Below the pieces are notes generated by a model. That model worked only from the letters and a program-made list of their open reading frames with translations. It did not search any database and was not told the DNA's origin. Of a stretch of DNA of 64,000 bases, positions 1 through 8,517 are shown one piece after another (within the stretch, counting starts at the first letter, position 1; the number at the start of each line of letters is the position of its first letter). Made by a program: the position numbers and the translations under genes. Origin of the DNA: Oscillospiraceae bacterium (GTDB taxonomy: Bacteria; Bacillota; Clostridia; Oscillospirales; Oscillospiraceae); assembly GCA_017430455.1 (NCBI GenBank), contig JAFRMX010000016.1:1-64000 (forward strand). Reading direction: 5' to 3'.

Positions 1-1
1 A

Positions 2-1516
2 CGTATCCTGAAGGAGAACGGCTTCAACGCGATCCGCTCCTCCCACAATCCCGCCTCCAAGGCCTTGCTGGAGGCCTGCGACAGGCTCGGCATGTACGTC
101 ATGGACGAGACCTTCGACATGTGGTACAACCGCAAGAACCCGCATGACTACGGCGTGGACTTCAACGACTGGTGGGAGCGCGACACGACTGCTATGGTAG
201 AGCGGGATTTCAACCATCCCTCCGTCATTCTCTATTCCATCGGCAACGAGGTGGCTGAGCCCTTTGAACAGAAGGGTATCGACGCAGGGAAGGCGCTGGT
301 GGAGCTCTGCCATAAGCTCGATCCGAGCCGCCCCGTCACCTGCGGCACGAACTTGATGATCATCGGCCGCGCCGCCAAGGGGCAGGGCATCTACCAGGAC
401 GGCGAGCAGAAGACCGGCACCGAGGGCAAGAAGCAGAAGGAAGGCGGCAACGCAAGCCTGGCCTTCAATATCATGGCCTCCTTTATCGGCACCGGCATGA
501 ACAAGGGCGGCAACTCCAAAAAGGTGGATGAACTGACCACGCCCTTCCTCGACAGCCTGGACATTGCAGGATACAACTACGGCTCCGGCCGTTACCCGCT
601 GGAGGAGAAGGCGCACCCCAACCGCGTCGTCTTCGGCAGCGAGACCTTCCCGCAGGACATCTGGAAGAACTGGCAGATGGTGAAGAAGTACCCCTATCTC
701 GTGGGCGACTTCATGTGGACGAGCTGGGACTATCTGGGCGAGGCCGGGATCGGCGCCTGGAGCTACACCGGCGGTATGCCCTTCAACCGGCCATATCCCT
801 GGGTGCTGGCGGGCGCTGGCGTGATCGACATTCTCGGCATCCCGGACGGCAGCTGCAAATACGCATCAACGGTCTGGGGCCTGGAGACCGATCCCGTTAT
901 CGCGGTGCGCCCTGTGAATCACCCCGGCATGCGCCCCAGTAAGTCCGTCTGGCGCGGCACCAATGCGATCCTCTCCTGGAGCTGGGCAAACTGTAAGGGC
1001 AACAAGGCCGAGGTAGAGGTCTATTCCGATCAGGCGCAGGTTGAATTGCTCATTAACGGGAAATCTGTCGGCAGACAGAAAGTGAAGGAGTGCAAGGCAA
1101 TCTTCAAGGTCAAGTACGCCCCCGGCACGGTCACGGCGGTTGCCTATGACGCCTCCGGCCGTGAGACCGGCAGAAGCGAGCTTGTCTCCGCCGACGCGCC
1201 GCTGAAGATCGCGGTACGGCCGGAGAAGACGGAAGTCAAGCCCGGCGAGGTCGTTTACGTTTCCGTAAACATCGAAGGCGCAAACGGCATTGTGGAATCC
1301 AATGCCGACCGGAAGCTGACCGTCAAGGTCGATGGCGGCGAGCTGCTGGCCTTCGGTAGCGCCAACCCCTGCCATGAGGAGCAGTACCACACCGGCAACT
1401 TTACAACGTACTACGGACGTGCGCTTGCCATCGTCCGCGCAGGCGAGGCCGGAACGGTAAGCATAAAAGCAAGCGACGGAAGCATGACAGGATCAGCGGA
1501 AATCGCTGTTAAATGA
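2..1516 (+). CDS. Glycoside hydrolase family 2 enzyme, C-terminal part (start outside window)
   Basis: The reading frame is already open at base 2, so the start codon and N-terminal beta-sandwich are missing; about 504 residues are visible. The TIM barrel shows the GH2 acid/base motif SIGNEV (Glu codon 247-249) and the nucleophile motif FGSETF (Glu codon 641-643). C-terminal beta-rich domains follow (about 960-1510), as in bacterial beta-galactosidase and beta-glucuronidase-like GH2 proteins. The stop overlaps the next gene by ATGA, so the two are cotranscribed. The substrate cannot be read from the sequence. The rhamnosidase and GH43-like neighbours suggest decorated plant glycans or glycosides. 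Confidence 0.9.
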   Translation, partial: RILKENGFNAIRSSHNPASKALLEACDRLGMYVMDETFDMWYNRKNPHDYGVDFNDWWERDTTAMVERDFNHPSVILYSIGNEVAEPFEQKGIDAGKALVELCHKLDPSRPVTCGTNLMIIGRAAKGQGIYQDGEQKTGTEGKKQKEGGNASLAFNIMASFIGTGMNKGGNSKKVDELTTPFLDSLDIAGYNYGSGRYPLEEKAHPNRVVFGSETFPQDIWKNWQMVKKYPYLVGDFMWTSWDYLGEAGIGAWSYTGGMPFNRPYPWVLAGAGVIDILGIPDGSCKYASTVWGLETDPVIAVRPVNHPGMRPSKSVWRGTNAILSWSWANCKGNKAEVEVYSDQAQVELLINGKSVGRQKVKECKAIFKVKYAPGTVTAVAYDASGRETGRSELVSADAPLKIAVRPEKTEVKPGEVVYVSVNIEGANGIVESNADRKLTVKVDGGELLAFGSANPCHEEQYHTGNFTTYYGRALAIVRAGEAGTVSIKASDGSMTGSAEIAVK

Positions 1517-1527
1517 GGACAGATTCT

Positions 1528-4092
1528 ATGAAAGCGGCACATTTACAAGTCGAATACCTGAACGAGCCCCTTGGCCTCGGCAACCCCATGCCGCGCTTTT
1601 ACTGGACATGCGAGGGCGGTGTGACACAGACTGCCTATCAGATCATCTGCACCCGCGCGGGAAAAACCGTATGGGACAGCGGCAAGGCGGAAAGCGCTTC
1701 TATGACGCACATCCCTTATGCGGGGCTTGACCTTCACAGCCGGGACATCGTTAATTGGAGCGTACAGCTCTGGGACGAAAACGGCGAGCCGGGCGAGATA
1801 AGCGAAAGCCGCTTTGAACTGGGCCTTCTGGAAGCGAGCGATTGGACGGCCAAGTGGATCAGCGGCGATTACAAGCCCGATCCCAAGCGCCGCTATCCGG
1901 CGGATTGCTTCAAAAAGGACTTTTCCGCAAAGGATGTCGTCAAAGCCCGTCTCTATGCCACAGCCCGGGGCGTTTATGACGTGACAGTCAACGGGAAGCG
2001 ACTGGAGGATTTCATTCTGGCTCCGGGCGCGACGGACTACCGCAAGCGAATACAGGTTCAGACCTATGATGTGACGAAATACATCCAAGAAAACAATACC
2101 ATCGAGCTGCGGCTGGCCGACGGCTGGTTCCGCGGCAGCGTGGCGGCCTACGGCGTGACAAACGTCTTCGGCACGCAGACAAGCATTCTTGCCCAGCTGG
2201 AGCTGACCCATGCCGATGGCAGCGTGCAGACGGTTATCACGGACGAGAGCTGGGCCTGGTCAAACGACGGACCCATCCGCTTTGCAGACCTCAAGGACGG
2301 CGAGGTATACAACGCGGACATGCAGCCGAGCTATTCCGGCAAGGCGCGGGTCGTAAAGGCGCCCAAGGGTGTGAAGCTCTGCGCCTCCGACAACGTACCC
2401 GTTCTCGAGCACGAGCGTTTTACCCCGACGCTCCTTCCCGGCAAGGTGCTGGACTTCGGTCAGACCATCGCCGGTTCACTGGCTTTCCGCGTCAAAGGAA
2501 AGAAAGGACAGCGCATCCGCATCGTTTGCAGTGAATTCTACGATCAAGAGACTCAGATGCTTGTTCGCAATGCGGTGGAGACGAAACCGGCCTCCGGCTG
2601 GACGCAGCAGAAGCTGATCCTGAAGCTGGTTGCGCAGAAGGTCATAGGAGAAGCGGTGGAGACTCCCTTGCAGGAGATCCTGTTCACCTGCTCAGGCGGT
2701 GAGGACGTCTTCAAAACCAGCTTTACAGTCTTCGGCTTCCGTTATGCGCAGGTGTTCGGCGACCTGGAGTTCAAGCTGGAAGACTTCACCGCCATCGCCG
2801 TATATTCCGATCTGGAACAGACCGGCGACTTCACCTGCTCGGACGAGCGGATCAATCAGCTGGTGAAAAATACCCGCTGGAGCATGAAGGGCAATTTCCT
2901 CGACGTGCCCACTGATTGCCCCACCCGGGAGCGCCTTGGCTGGACAGGCGACGCCCAGGTCTTCTTCCATACCGGCGCCTATTTCATGGACACGGCGGCT
3001 TTCTTTAAAAAGTGGCTCCGCGACATGGAAGACGGCCAGTACAAGGATGGCTTCATCGGTGCTGTCGCACCCTTCAGCGGTGTGGAAATGATGTACAAAG
3101 CCACCGGCGGCTCGGTCGGCTGGGCAGACGCGGTGTATCTTGTGCCTTACCGCTTCTACAAGCGCTTCGGCGACAAAGAGCTGCTTCGGAGCTGCTGGCC
3201 GATGATGAAGAAATACGCGGACACGCTGCTGAAAAGAATCGAGAAAGACGGGCACTACGAAAAGGGCGTGCACCTGGGCGAGTGGCTGGAGCCGGTGGAG
3301 TTCCGCGACAAAGTAAATGGGGCTCAGGCCAAGCACCCCGAGGAAGCCACCGCTTATCTCTATCTCACCATGACGACAATGGCGGAGATCGCCTCGCTGT
3401 TGGGCGAGCCGAGCAGCGATTACGAAAAAGCCGCAGAGCGAGCGAAAGCGGTCTATCCCAAGTACGCTGAGCTTGACACGAATCGCCAGGCCAAGCTGGT
3501 GCGTCCGCTGGCATTGGGGTTGCTCGACGGTCCGGAAAAAGAAAGGGCGCAGAAGCGGCTGATCAGAGCGGTGGAGGATTACCGTTATCGTGTCGGCACG
3601 GGCTTTCTTTCCACACCATTCCTGCTGGATGAGCTGACCAAAGCCGGAGCAAGTGAGACGGCCTACAAGGTGCTGCTGAACATCGAAAAGCCCGGCTGGC
3701 TCTATGAGGTGCTGCAGGGCGCCACCACGATCTGGGAGACCTGGGAAGGCTATGTGGGCAAGGGCGCTGTTGACAAGGGCGACGCAGGAAGCCTGAACCA
3801 CTATTCGCCCGGCGCGGTGTGCCAGTGGCTCTTTGACAGCTGCGCGGGGATCCGGGTAGACGGAGAAAACCATTTTGTCATCGCGCCAATCCCGGGCGGA
3901 GCCCTGACCCACGCGGAGGCAAACTACAAGAGTCTCTGCGGTGAAGTCAGGAGCCGTTGGGAGAAGTCGGATGGAAGCTTGCATTATACGATCACCATCC
4001 CGTCCAACTGCACGGCGGAGATCCGTCTGCCGGGCGGAAAAACGGAGAGCGTAATGGCGGGAACTTATACTTTTGAGGAGGCGGCAATATGA
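1528..4092 (+). CDS. Alpha-L-rhamnosidase, GH78 family
   Basis: This 854-residue protein fits bacterial GH78 enzymes, which release terminal alpha-L-rhamnose. The N-terminal beta-sandwich domains are followed by the (alpha/alpha)6 barrel, whose hallmark DVPTDCPTRERLGWTGDA carries the acidic catalytic residues; WETWEGY supplies the second acidic site. There is no signal peptide, so it is probably cytoplasmic and acts on imported oligosaccharides or glycosides. I chose the ATG at 1528 because GAGGA lies nine bases upstream. An in-frame ATG at 1513 overlaps the stop of the GH2 gene and is the alternative. Confidence 0.92.
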   Translation: MKAAHLQVEYLNEPLGLGNPMPRFYWTCEGGVTQTAYQIICTRAGKTVWDSGKAESASMTHIPYAGLDLHSRDIVNWSVQLWDENGEPGEISESRFELGLLEASDWTAKWISGDYKPDPKRRYPADCFKKDFSAKDVVKARLYATARGVYDVTVNGKRLEDFILAPGATDYRKRIQVQTYDVTKYIQENNTIELRLADGWFRGSVAAYGVTNVFGTQTSILAQLELTHADGSVQTVITDESWAWSNDGPIRFADLKDGEVYNADMQPSYSGKARVVKAPKGVKLCASDNVPVLEHERFTPTLLPGKVLDFGQTIAGSLAFRVKGKKGQRIRIVCSEFYDQETQMLVRNAVETKPASGWTQQKLILKLVAQKVIGEAVETPLQEILFTCSGGEDVFKTSFTVFGFRYAQVFGDLEFKLEDFTAIAVYSDLEQTGDFTCSDERINQLVKNTRWSMKGNFLDVPTDCPTRERLGWTGDAQVFFHTGAYFMDTAAFFKKWLRDMEDGQYKDGFIGAVAPFSGVEMMYKATGGSVGWADAVYLVPYRFYKRFGDKELLRSCWPMMKKYADTLLKRIEKDGHYEKGVHLGEWLEPVEFRDKVNGAQAKHPEEATAYLYLTMTTMAEIASLLGEPSSDYEKAAERAKAVYPKYAELDTNRQAKLVRPLALGLLDGPEKERAQKRLIRAVEDYRYRVGTGFLSTPFLLDELTKAGASETAYKVLLNIEKPGWLYEVLQGATTIWETWEGYVGKGAVDKGDAGSLNHYSPGAVCQWLFDSCAGIRVDGENHFVIAPIPGGALTHAEANYKSLCGEVRSRWEKSDGSLHYTITIPSNCTAEIRLPGGKTESVMAGTYTFEEAAI

Positions 4093-4910
4093 TCGCGGTA
4101 CAGGGCTTCGGACTGAAAAAAGAATTTGAGGAAGACCTGATCGGAACCATTCGCAAGGTCCATGAAATCGGCTTTGACGGGATCGAGCCGCTGATCCTGT
4201 TCCAGGACGAACAGAAGAACATGCCCAAAAACGTCTGGGCGCGGGACACTCAGAAGATCGCTTTCGCAGCCATGAAGGAGCTGGGCATGCAGATCCCGTC
4301 GGCGCATCTCGGCGTGGGCTTCGGTGCCTTTACTATGCCCGCCGGAAATGTCATCAAGGGAATTCTCTCCCTTCACGAAAACTACGGAATCGATACCTTC
4401 GTTTTGACCGCGCCTTTCGGCTCGGCCATGGTTGCGAAACACTGGGCCAAGCTGGCACAGACAGTTTCCGACAAAGTCAGCCCCCATGGCTGCCGGATTT
4501 TGTATCACAACCACGACGACGAATTCCATGCTGTGCGCGGCGGGAACGCTTTGGATCTGTTCCTGAAAAAGACTTCTCCCGACGTGCTGCTGCAAATCGA
4601 CATCGGCTGGGCAGGCATGGCGGGCGACGAATACGAGATTGTTAAGCGCTACGGCGACAAGCTGCACACCCTGCACCTCAAGGATTTCTACGGCCAGTAT
4701 CGAGGCAGCTACACCCGCAAGAATATGCCCGACGAGGCTTTTGCCCCCATCGGCGAGGGTGCGATCCGCACGAAGGATTGCATTGACTTGGCCATGACCC
4801 TGCCCAATTTCAGCGGTACCTGCATCATCGACCAGGATAAGTCCACCCGTGATATGCTGGAGGACCTGAAAGTCGGTTATGAGAACATAAGAAAAATGCT
4901 GGAGGAGTAA
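4089..4910 (+). CDS. Sugar phosphate isomerase/epimerase family protein (xylose isomerase-like TIM barrel)
   Basis: The 273-residue protein has the AP-endonuclease-2-like TIM barrel seen in sugar isomerases and epimerases. Candidate metal and catalytic positions are FDGIEPL near the start, YHNHDDEF at about residue 140, QIDIGWAG at about 172 and LHLKDFYG at about 196. It starts inside the stop of the GH78 gene (ATGA overlap) behind a GAGGAGG ribosome site. It probably processes a monosaccharide freed by the flanking hydrolases. The exact sugar is not deducible. Confidence 0.85.
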   Translation: MIAVQGFGLKKEFEEDLIGTIRKVHEIGFDGIEPLILFQDEQKNMPKNVWARDTQKIAFAAMKELGMQIPSAHLGVGFGAFTMPAGNVIKGILSLHENYGIDTFVLTAPFGSAMVAKHWAKLAQTVSDKVSPHGCRILYHNHDDEFHAVRGGNALDLFLKKTSPDVLLQIDIGWAGMAGDEYEIVKRYGDKLHTLHLKDFYGQYRGSYTRKNMPDEAFAPIGEGAIRTKDCIDLAMTLPNFSGTCIIDQDKSTRDMLEDLKVGYENIRKMLEE

Positions 4911-4912
4911 CC

Positions 4913-5056
4913 ATGCTGAAAATCGGTATTCTGGGCTGCGGCAAGATCGCCATGGGCATTGAAAACACCTGGCAGATGTGGATGCACGACCCGGACGGCA
5001 ATCCCTTTGAGGTCATGGAATATACTCCGCAGTCGTACCAGATCACAGGACGCTGA
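4913..5056 (+). pseudogene. Chimeric 47-codon relic: Gfo/Idh/MocA N-terminus joined to a glyoxalase (VOC) C-terminus
   Basis: This short frame has a strong ribosome site (GGAGGAG, five bases before ATG) and ends two codon-lengths before the next gene's ribosome site. Its first 13 residues, MLKIGILGCGKIA, look exactly like the Rossmann start of a Gfo/Idh/MocA sugar oxidoreductase. The rest (WMHDPDGNPFEVMEYTPQ) looks like the C-terminal end of a vicinal-oxygen-chelate (glyoxalase) protein. Neither family works at this length. The simplest reading is a deletion that fused two former operon genes in frame, leaving a translated scar. I infer the family matches from motifs only. Confidence 0.6.
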
Positions 5057-5068
5057 GGAGGGAAAAGC

Positions 5069-6136
5069 ATGTACAACAGCATCCGACCCGGCCGGGAATG
5101 GCTGGACACCAACGGAAAACCGATCCAGGCCCACGGCTTTTCCGTGTTTTGGAACGAACAGGAAAAGCTCTGGTACTGGTACGGCGAAAACAAGGAATTT
5201 ACGAAAAAAGGCGGGACGGTCTGGACCTGGGGCATTCGTTATTATACTTCCAAAGACCTCTGCAACTGGGACGACCGGGGCCTGCTGATCCCGCCCGGTG
5301 AGGATCTGCATGAACCCCTGCACCCCACCTACTGCATCGACCGGCCGCATATCATCTTTTGCGAAAAGACCGGCAAGTACGTCTGCTGGATTAAGGTCAT
5401 GGCTTCGGAGATCGCGCAGTTTATGATCGTGATGCAATCCGACCGCTTTGAGGGGCCCTACGAGTATGTTCACAAGTTCTACAATCCGCTCAAAATGTAC
5501 TGCGGCGATTTCTGCCTGCATGTGGACGAGCAGACCAAGAAAGCCTACATCTGGTACGAGCGGCCCCATTTTCAGCTCGTTTGCGCCACGCTCTCGGATA
5601 CCTATACGGAAGTGACGGACGAATACAGCATCCACTATGACGGCCTGCTGCCTCCCTATACACGCGAAGCGCCTGCTTACTTTGAGAGAAACGGGAAGAA
5701 GTATCTCTTTACCTCCGGCACCTCCGGCTATTTCCCCAACAAGTCCGACGTCTGTGTGTTCGACGACTATCACGGAGAATACAGGAGCCTGGGCGACCCG
5801 CACATCGGGGACAGGAGCGGGACCAGCTTTTCCTCCCAGATCACCAGTGTCATCCGCCTGCCGGGCACGGACAAATATATTGCCTGCGCCGACCGATGGA
5901 TGCCCCAGTGGTATATAAAGCCCATGGCCAAGTCGATCATCTCCGGTATGGAGCGGCATTTCAAAGACTACAAGCCTGACACCGGGCCAAAGGAGATCAA
6001 CTCCGTCCCTGGTGAACTGCAGAAGCACAATGAGAATACGTTCCGATCCCGCTATGTATGGCTGCCCATCGAGTGGGAGGGCGATAAACCTGTTATCCGC
6101 TGGCAAAAAGAATGGCGGCCGGAGGATCTGAAATAA
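5069..6136 (+). CDS. Glycoside hydrolase family 43-like five-bladed beta-propeller protein
   Basis: The 355-residue protein has the repeated aromatic/acidic blades of the GH43/GH32/GH117 propeller clans (for example YWYGENKEF, RYYTSKDLCNW, RPHIIFCEKTGKYVCWI). No signal peptide is visible. The start at 5069 has GAGGAGGG nine bases upstream, the usual distance. It is the last gene of the first operon and is followed about 120 bases later by a strong terminator. Such proteins in similar operons often act on arabinose, galactose or anhydro-sugar linkages. The specificity is not readable here. Confidence 0.8.
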   Translation: MYNSIRPGREWLDTNGKPIQAHGFSVFWNEQEKLWYWYGENKEFTKKGGTVWTWGIRYYTSKDLCNWDDRGLLIPPGEDLHEPLHPTYCIDRPHIIFCEKTGKYVCWIKVMASEIAQFMIVMQSDRFEGPYEYVHKFYNPLKMYCGDFCLHVDEQTKKAYIWYERPHFQLVCATLSDTYTEVTDEYSIHYDGLLPPYTREAPAYFERNGKKYLFTSGTSGYFPNKSDVCVFDDYHGEYRSLGDPHIGDRSGTSFSSQITSVIRLPGTDKYIACADRWMPQWYIKPMAKSIISGMERHFKDYKPDTGPKEINSVPGELQKHNENTFRSRYVWLPIEWEGDKPVIRWQKEWRPEDLK

Positions 6137-6254
6137 GTATTGGCTGTTCCGGTTAAAGCTGCGCTCGCCGGGACACACATCACCGAGGCAAATAGCTTTC
6201 ATAACAGTCAAATGATCATTCTTCAATGGGTCACAGACCATAAGCAATAAGCAC

Positions 6255-6290
6255 CAGGCACCCGGTTATCGGGTGCCTGATTTTTCTTTG
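6255..6290 (+). terminator. Rho-independent terminator ending the first glycan operon
   Basis: A perfect 10-bp stem (CAGGCACCCG / CGGGTGCCTG) with a five-base loop is followed by ATTTTTCTTTG. Nearly the same hairpin recurs at 17336-17361. Bases 6137-6254 contain no gene that I can support. Confidence 0.9.
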
Positions 6291-6299
6291 TCTGTATTT

Positions 6300-6379
6300 A
6301 GGAAACAGTTTTCCTGAAATTGTTGGACATTTTTTCTGTTCTCGGATATAATCTGAAAAAACAGGAAAACGGTTTTCCT
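6300..6379 (+). promoter_or_regulatory. Promoter with two flanking LacI-type operators
   Basis: TTGGAC (6323-6328) and TATAAT (6347-6352) are 18 bases apart. AGGAAACAGTTTTCCT (6300-6315) lies just upstream, and the near-perfect palindrome AGGAAAACGGTTTTCCT (6363-6379), with a LacI-style CG centre, lies just downstream. They bracket the promoter and precede the LacI-kinase gene at 6401. Autoregulation is therefore likely; a loop between the two sites is possible. Confidence 0.8.
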
Positions 6380-6400
6380 TCCGAAAGGGGAGATACAGAA

Positions 6401-8308
6401 TTGACCATAAAAGATATAGCAAAGGCCGCGGGAGTTTCCACCTCCACAGTCTCAAAGGTTTTAAACGGCAAGGATGACAATATCAGCGAGGAGACCAGAA
6501 AACGCGTAAGGGATATCATAGCCGAGTTCGATTACGTTCCCTACGCCGGAGTGAGGGACAGTCTTCTCGCGAAAAACAGCACCATAGCCGTCGTTTTGCC
6601 TACGCTTAAGAGCCGCTTCTGCCTCGATTTTTTCGAGAAAGCACAGTCTCTGGCGATAAAGAGCGGCTATACCTGTACGCTCTATCTCTCCGGTCCGGGA
6701 GAGGAGAGGGAGAAGGAGATCATCCGCTCCGTGAGCGAGGAGCACACTGCCGGCCTTCTGTATTTTCCGAGGTCCTCCGGAGCTCTCGACGCCCTTACGG
6801 AGTCAGGGAGCAATATAAGCAGCGCTGTTCTGCTCGACTGTGATTACCCCCAGAGGCTCTTCCCGCGGATAAACAGGGATTTCAGAAATATCGCGAAAGA
6901 GGGTACGACCCGTCTTCTGAACAAGAACAACAAAAGGGTGGCGCTCGTTCTCTCCTCAGAGCTGAGCGGAGCTTCGAAAAAGCTCGTCGAAGCGGGCTAC
7001 GAGGAGGCCCACAGAGCCTGCGGAGTGTTCTTCGAGAAGGACCTGATCCTGGAGGAGAAAGACCGCGAAAAGGCAATAGGAATGATCCTGAACGCCGGTA
7101 TAGACGGAGTAATCTGCTGTGACAGCAGGGTCGCCGGAGAGATCCACCACTCAGTCAGGGAAAAACATTTCTCGGTTCCGCAGGACGTCTCGATCCTCTG
7201 CCTCGAGGACGATATATCGCTCGAGCACCTCGTCCCCTCCGTCTCAGCCGTGAAGTCGGACCCGGAGAATATGGCAAAGCTTGCCGTAGACGCGCTCGTT
7301 TCACAGATCTCCGCCAAAAAGAAGACCTTCTTCTCAACATACCTGCCCTTCGAGACCGTGGACAGGCAGAGCATCCGCGACTACGAAAAGCCCTTGAACA
7401 AGATCTTAGTTGCCGGAAGCATAAATATGGATATTACGATGAAGGTGAAGAGAAGTCCGAAGCTCGGCGAGACGACGCTTGCCTCTTCTCTCAATACCTG
7501 GCCGGGCGGAAAGGGAGCCAACCAGGCGATAGGAGTGAGCCGTTTCGGAGCGGACGCTTTCATGCTCGGAAGGCTCGGAAACGATATCTACGGAAAACAG
7601 CTGTATGAACAGCTCACAAAGGAAAACGTGAATCTCGACGGGGTCGCGTTTTCATACAATAATCCGACCGGGACTGCCTATATAAGCGTCCAGGAGGACG
7701 GCAGAAATACGATCATAGTAAATCCCGGAGCAAACGCTAGGCTCACTCCGACCTATGTGGACAGCAAAAGGGAGCTCTTTGAGGATGCCGTATTCTGCCT
7801 TCTCCAGATGGAGATACCCCTGCCCTCTGTCACTGAGATACTCGGAATCTGCAAAGAACGGAATATAAAAGCCATTCTGAAGCCCTCTCCCGCGCAGGGC
7901 CTTCCGGAGGAGATGCTCAAGGATCTCTTTCTCATGATACCGAACCGCGAGGAGCTCGATATTCTCGTCCCGGGAAAGGGCAGCCCGGAGGAAAAGGCAA
8001 GGAAGATCACGGAAAAAGGTGTTTCCAATGTCATCGTAACACTGAGCGAGAACGGATGCCTCTATACGGACGGGAGGACCGTAAAATATTATGAAGCTCT
8101 GGATTATCCCTGCGTGGACGCGACAGGAGCGAGCGATATATTCATAAGCTGCCTCGCCGTGGAGCTCTCCAAGGGTTCCGATCTCGACAAAGCCATAAAG
8201 ACGGCCACGGTCGCGGCCTCCTACAGCGTATCGAAGGAAGGGGTACAGAACGCGATAATCGACAGACATCTGCTCGACGAGCTGTATAAGAGCAGTTTTG
8301 TCAAATAA
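6401..8308 (+). CDS. LacI family regulator fused to PfkB/ribokinase-type sugar kinase
   Basis: One 635-residue frame holds three parts. Residues 1-55 are a LacI helix-turn-helix (IKDIAKAAGVSTSTVSKVLNG). Residues 60-325 are a periplasmic-binding-like ligand domain ending in a normal LacI C-terminus. From about residue 333 a full PfkB kinase follows, with GGKGANQA substrate-binding and DATGASDIF catalytic motifs; the usual GAGD is GASD, and the catalytic Asp is kept. I chose the TTG at 6401 because GGGGAGA precedes it and because longer frames would run through the promoter and operator. The protein could both sense and phosphorylate a pentose. It heads the furanoside island. Confidence 0.88.
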   Translation: MTIKDIAKAAGVSTSTVSKVLNGKDDNISEETRKRVRDIIAEFDYVPYAGVRDSLLAKNSTIAVVLPTLKSRFCLDFFEKAQSLAIKSGYTCTLYLSGPGEEREKEIIRSVSEEHTAGLLYFPRSSGALDALTESGSNISSAVLLDCDYPQRLFPRINRDFRNIAKEGTTRLLNKNNKRVALVLSSELSGASKKLVEAGYEEAHRACGVFFEKDLILEEKDREKAIGMILNAGIDGVICCDSRVAGEIHHSVREKHFSVPQDVSILCLEDDISLEHLVPSVSAVKSDPENMAKLAVDALVSQISAKKKTFFSTYLPFETVDRQSIRDYEKPLNKILVAGSINMDITMKVKRSPKLGETTLASSLNTWPGGKGANQAIGVSRFGADAFMLGRLGNDIYGKQLYEQLTKENVNLDGVAFSYNNPTGTAYISVQEDGRNTIIVNPGANARLTPTYVDSKRELFEDAVFCLLQMEIPLPSVTEILGICKERNIKAILKPSPAQGLPEEMLKDLFLMIPNREELDILVPGKGSPEEKARKITEKGVSNVIVTLSENGCLYTDGRTVKYYEALDYPCVDATGASDIFISCLAVELSKGSDLDKAIKTATVAASYSVSKEGVQNAIIDRHLLDELYKSSFVK

Positions 8309-8326
8309 AATCTAGAATTGTTGGGA

Positions 8327-8364
8327 ACGGGCCACGGCGCGAACCGCGGGCCGTTCTTTTTTTT
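8327..8364 (+). terminator. Rho-independent terminator after the LacI-kinase fusion gene
   Basis: An imperfect GC-rich hairpin (ACGGGCCACGG / CCGCGGGCCGT, two mismatches) is followed by CTTTTTTTTT. It separates the fusion gene from the following operon. Confidence 0.85.
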
Positions 8365-8505
8365 GTTCAACTTGCACAAAACAAGTTTACTAAAATTGTT
8401 ACTTTCGCCGAATTTGAGTTTGAGAGCTTCAAATCCGTTGACTTTTCCTTTTCCGGATGCTAATCTTCACTTAGTAAATAAATTTAGGAAACTTATTTCT
8501 TTAAA
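8365..8505 (+). promoter_or_regulatory. Upstream region of the furanoside operon with inverted TTTACTAA elements
   Basis: A weak promoter is possible: TTGACT at 8438-8443 with TGCTAAT about 15 bases on. TTTACTAA (8386-8393) and its reverse complement TTAGTAAA (8471-8478) frame it, which suggests a regulator site. Neither matches the AGGAAAAC operators of the fusion gene closely, so the controlling protein is uncertain. Confidence 0.4.
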
Positions 8506-8517
8506 ATGGAGAGGATC

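Noticed and set aside
2692..3984. Long open frame on the minus strand inside the GH78 gene
   Set aside because: It mirrors the high-GC codon pattern of the rhamnosidase on the other strand, has no ribosome site and shows no protein-family motif.
4877..6247. 456-codon open frame on the minus strand across the GH43-like gene
   Set aside because: It crosses several well-supported plus-strand genes with good ribosome sites and has no recognisable domain.
6320..6400. Earlier TTG start (6320) for the LacI-kinase fusion
   Set aside because: That start would translate through the -35, -10 and the second operator and has no ribosome site; the TTG at 6401 has one and gives a standard LacI N-terminus.
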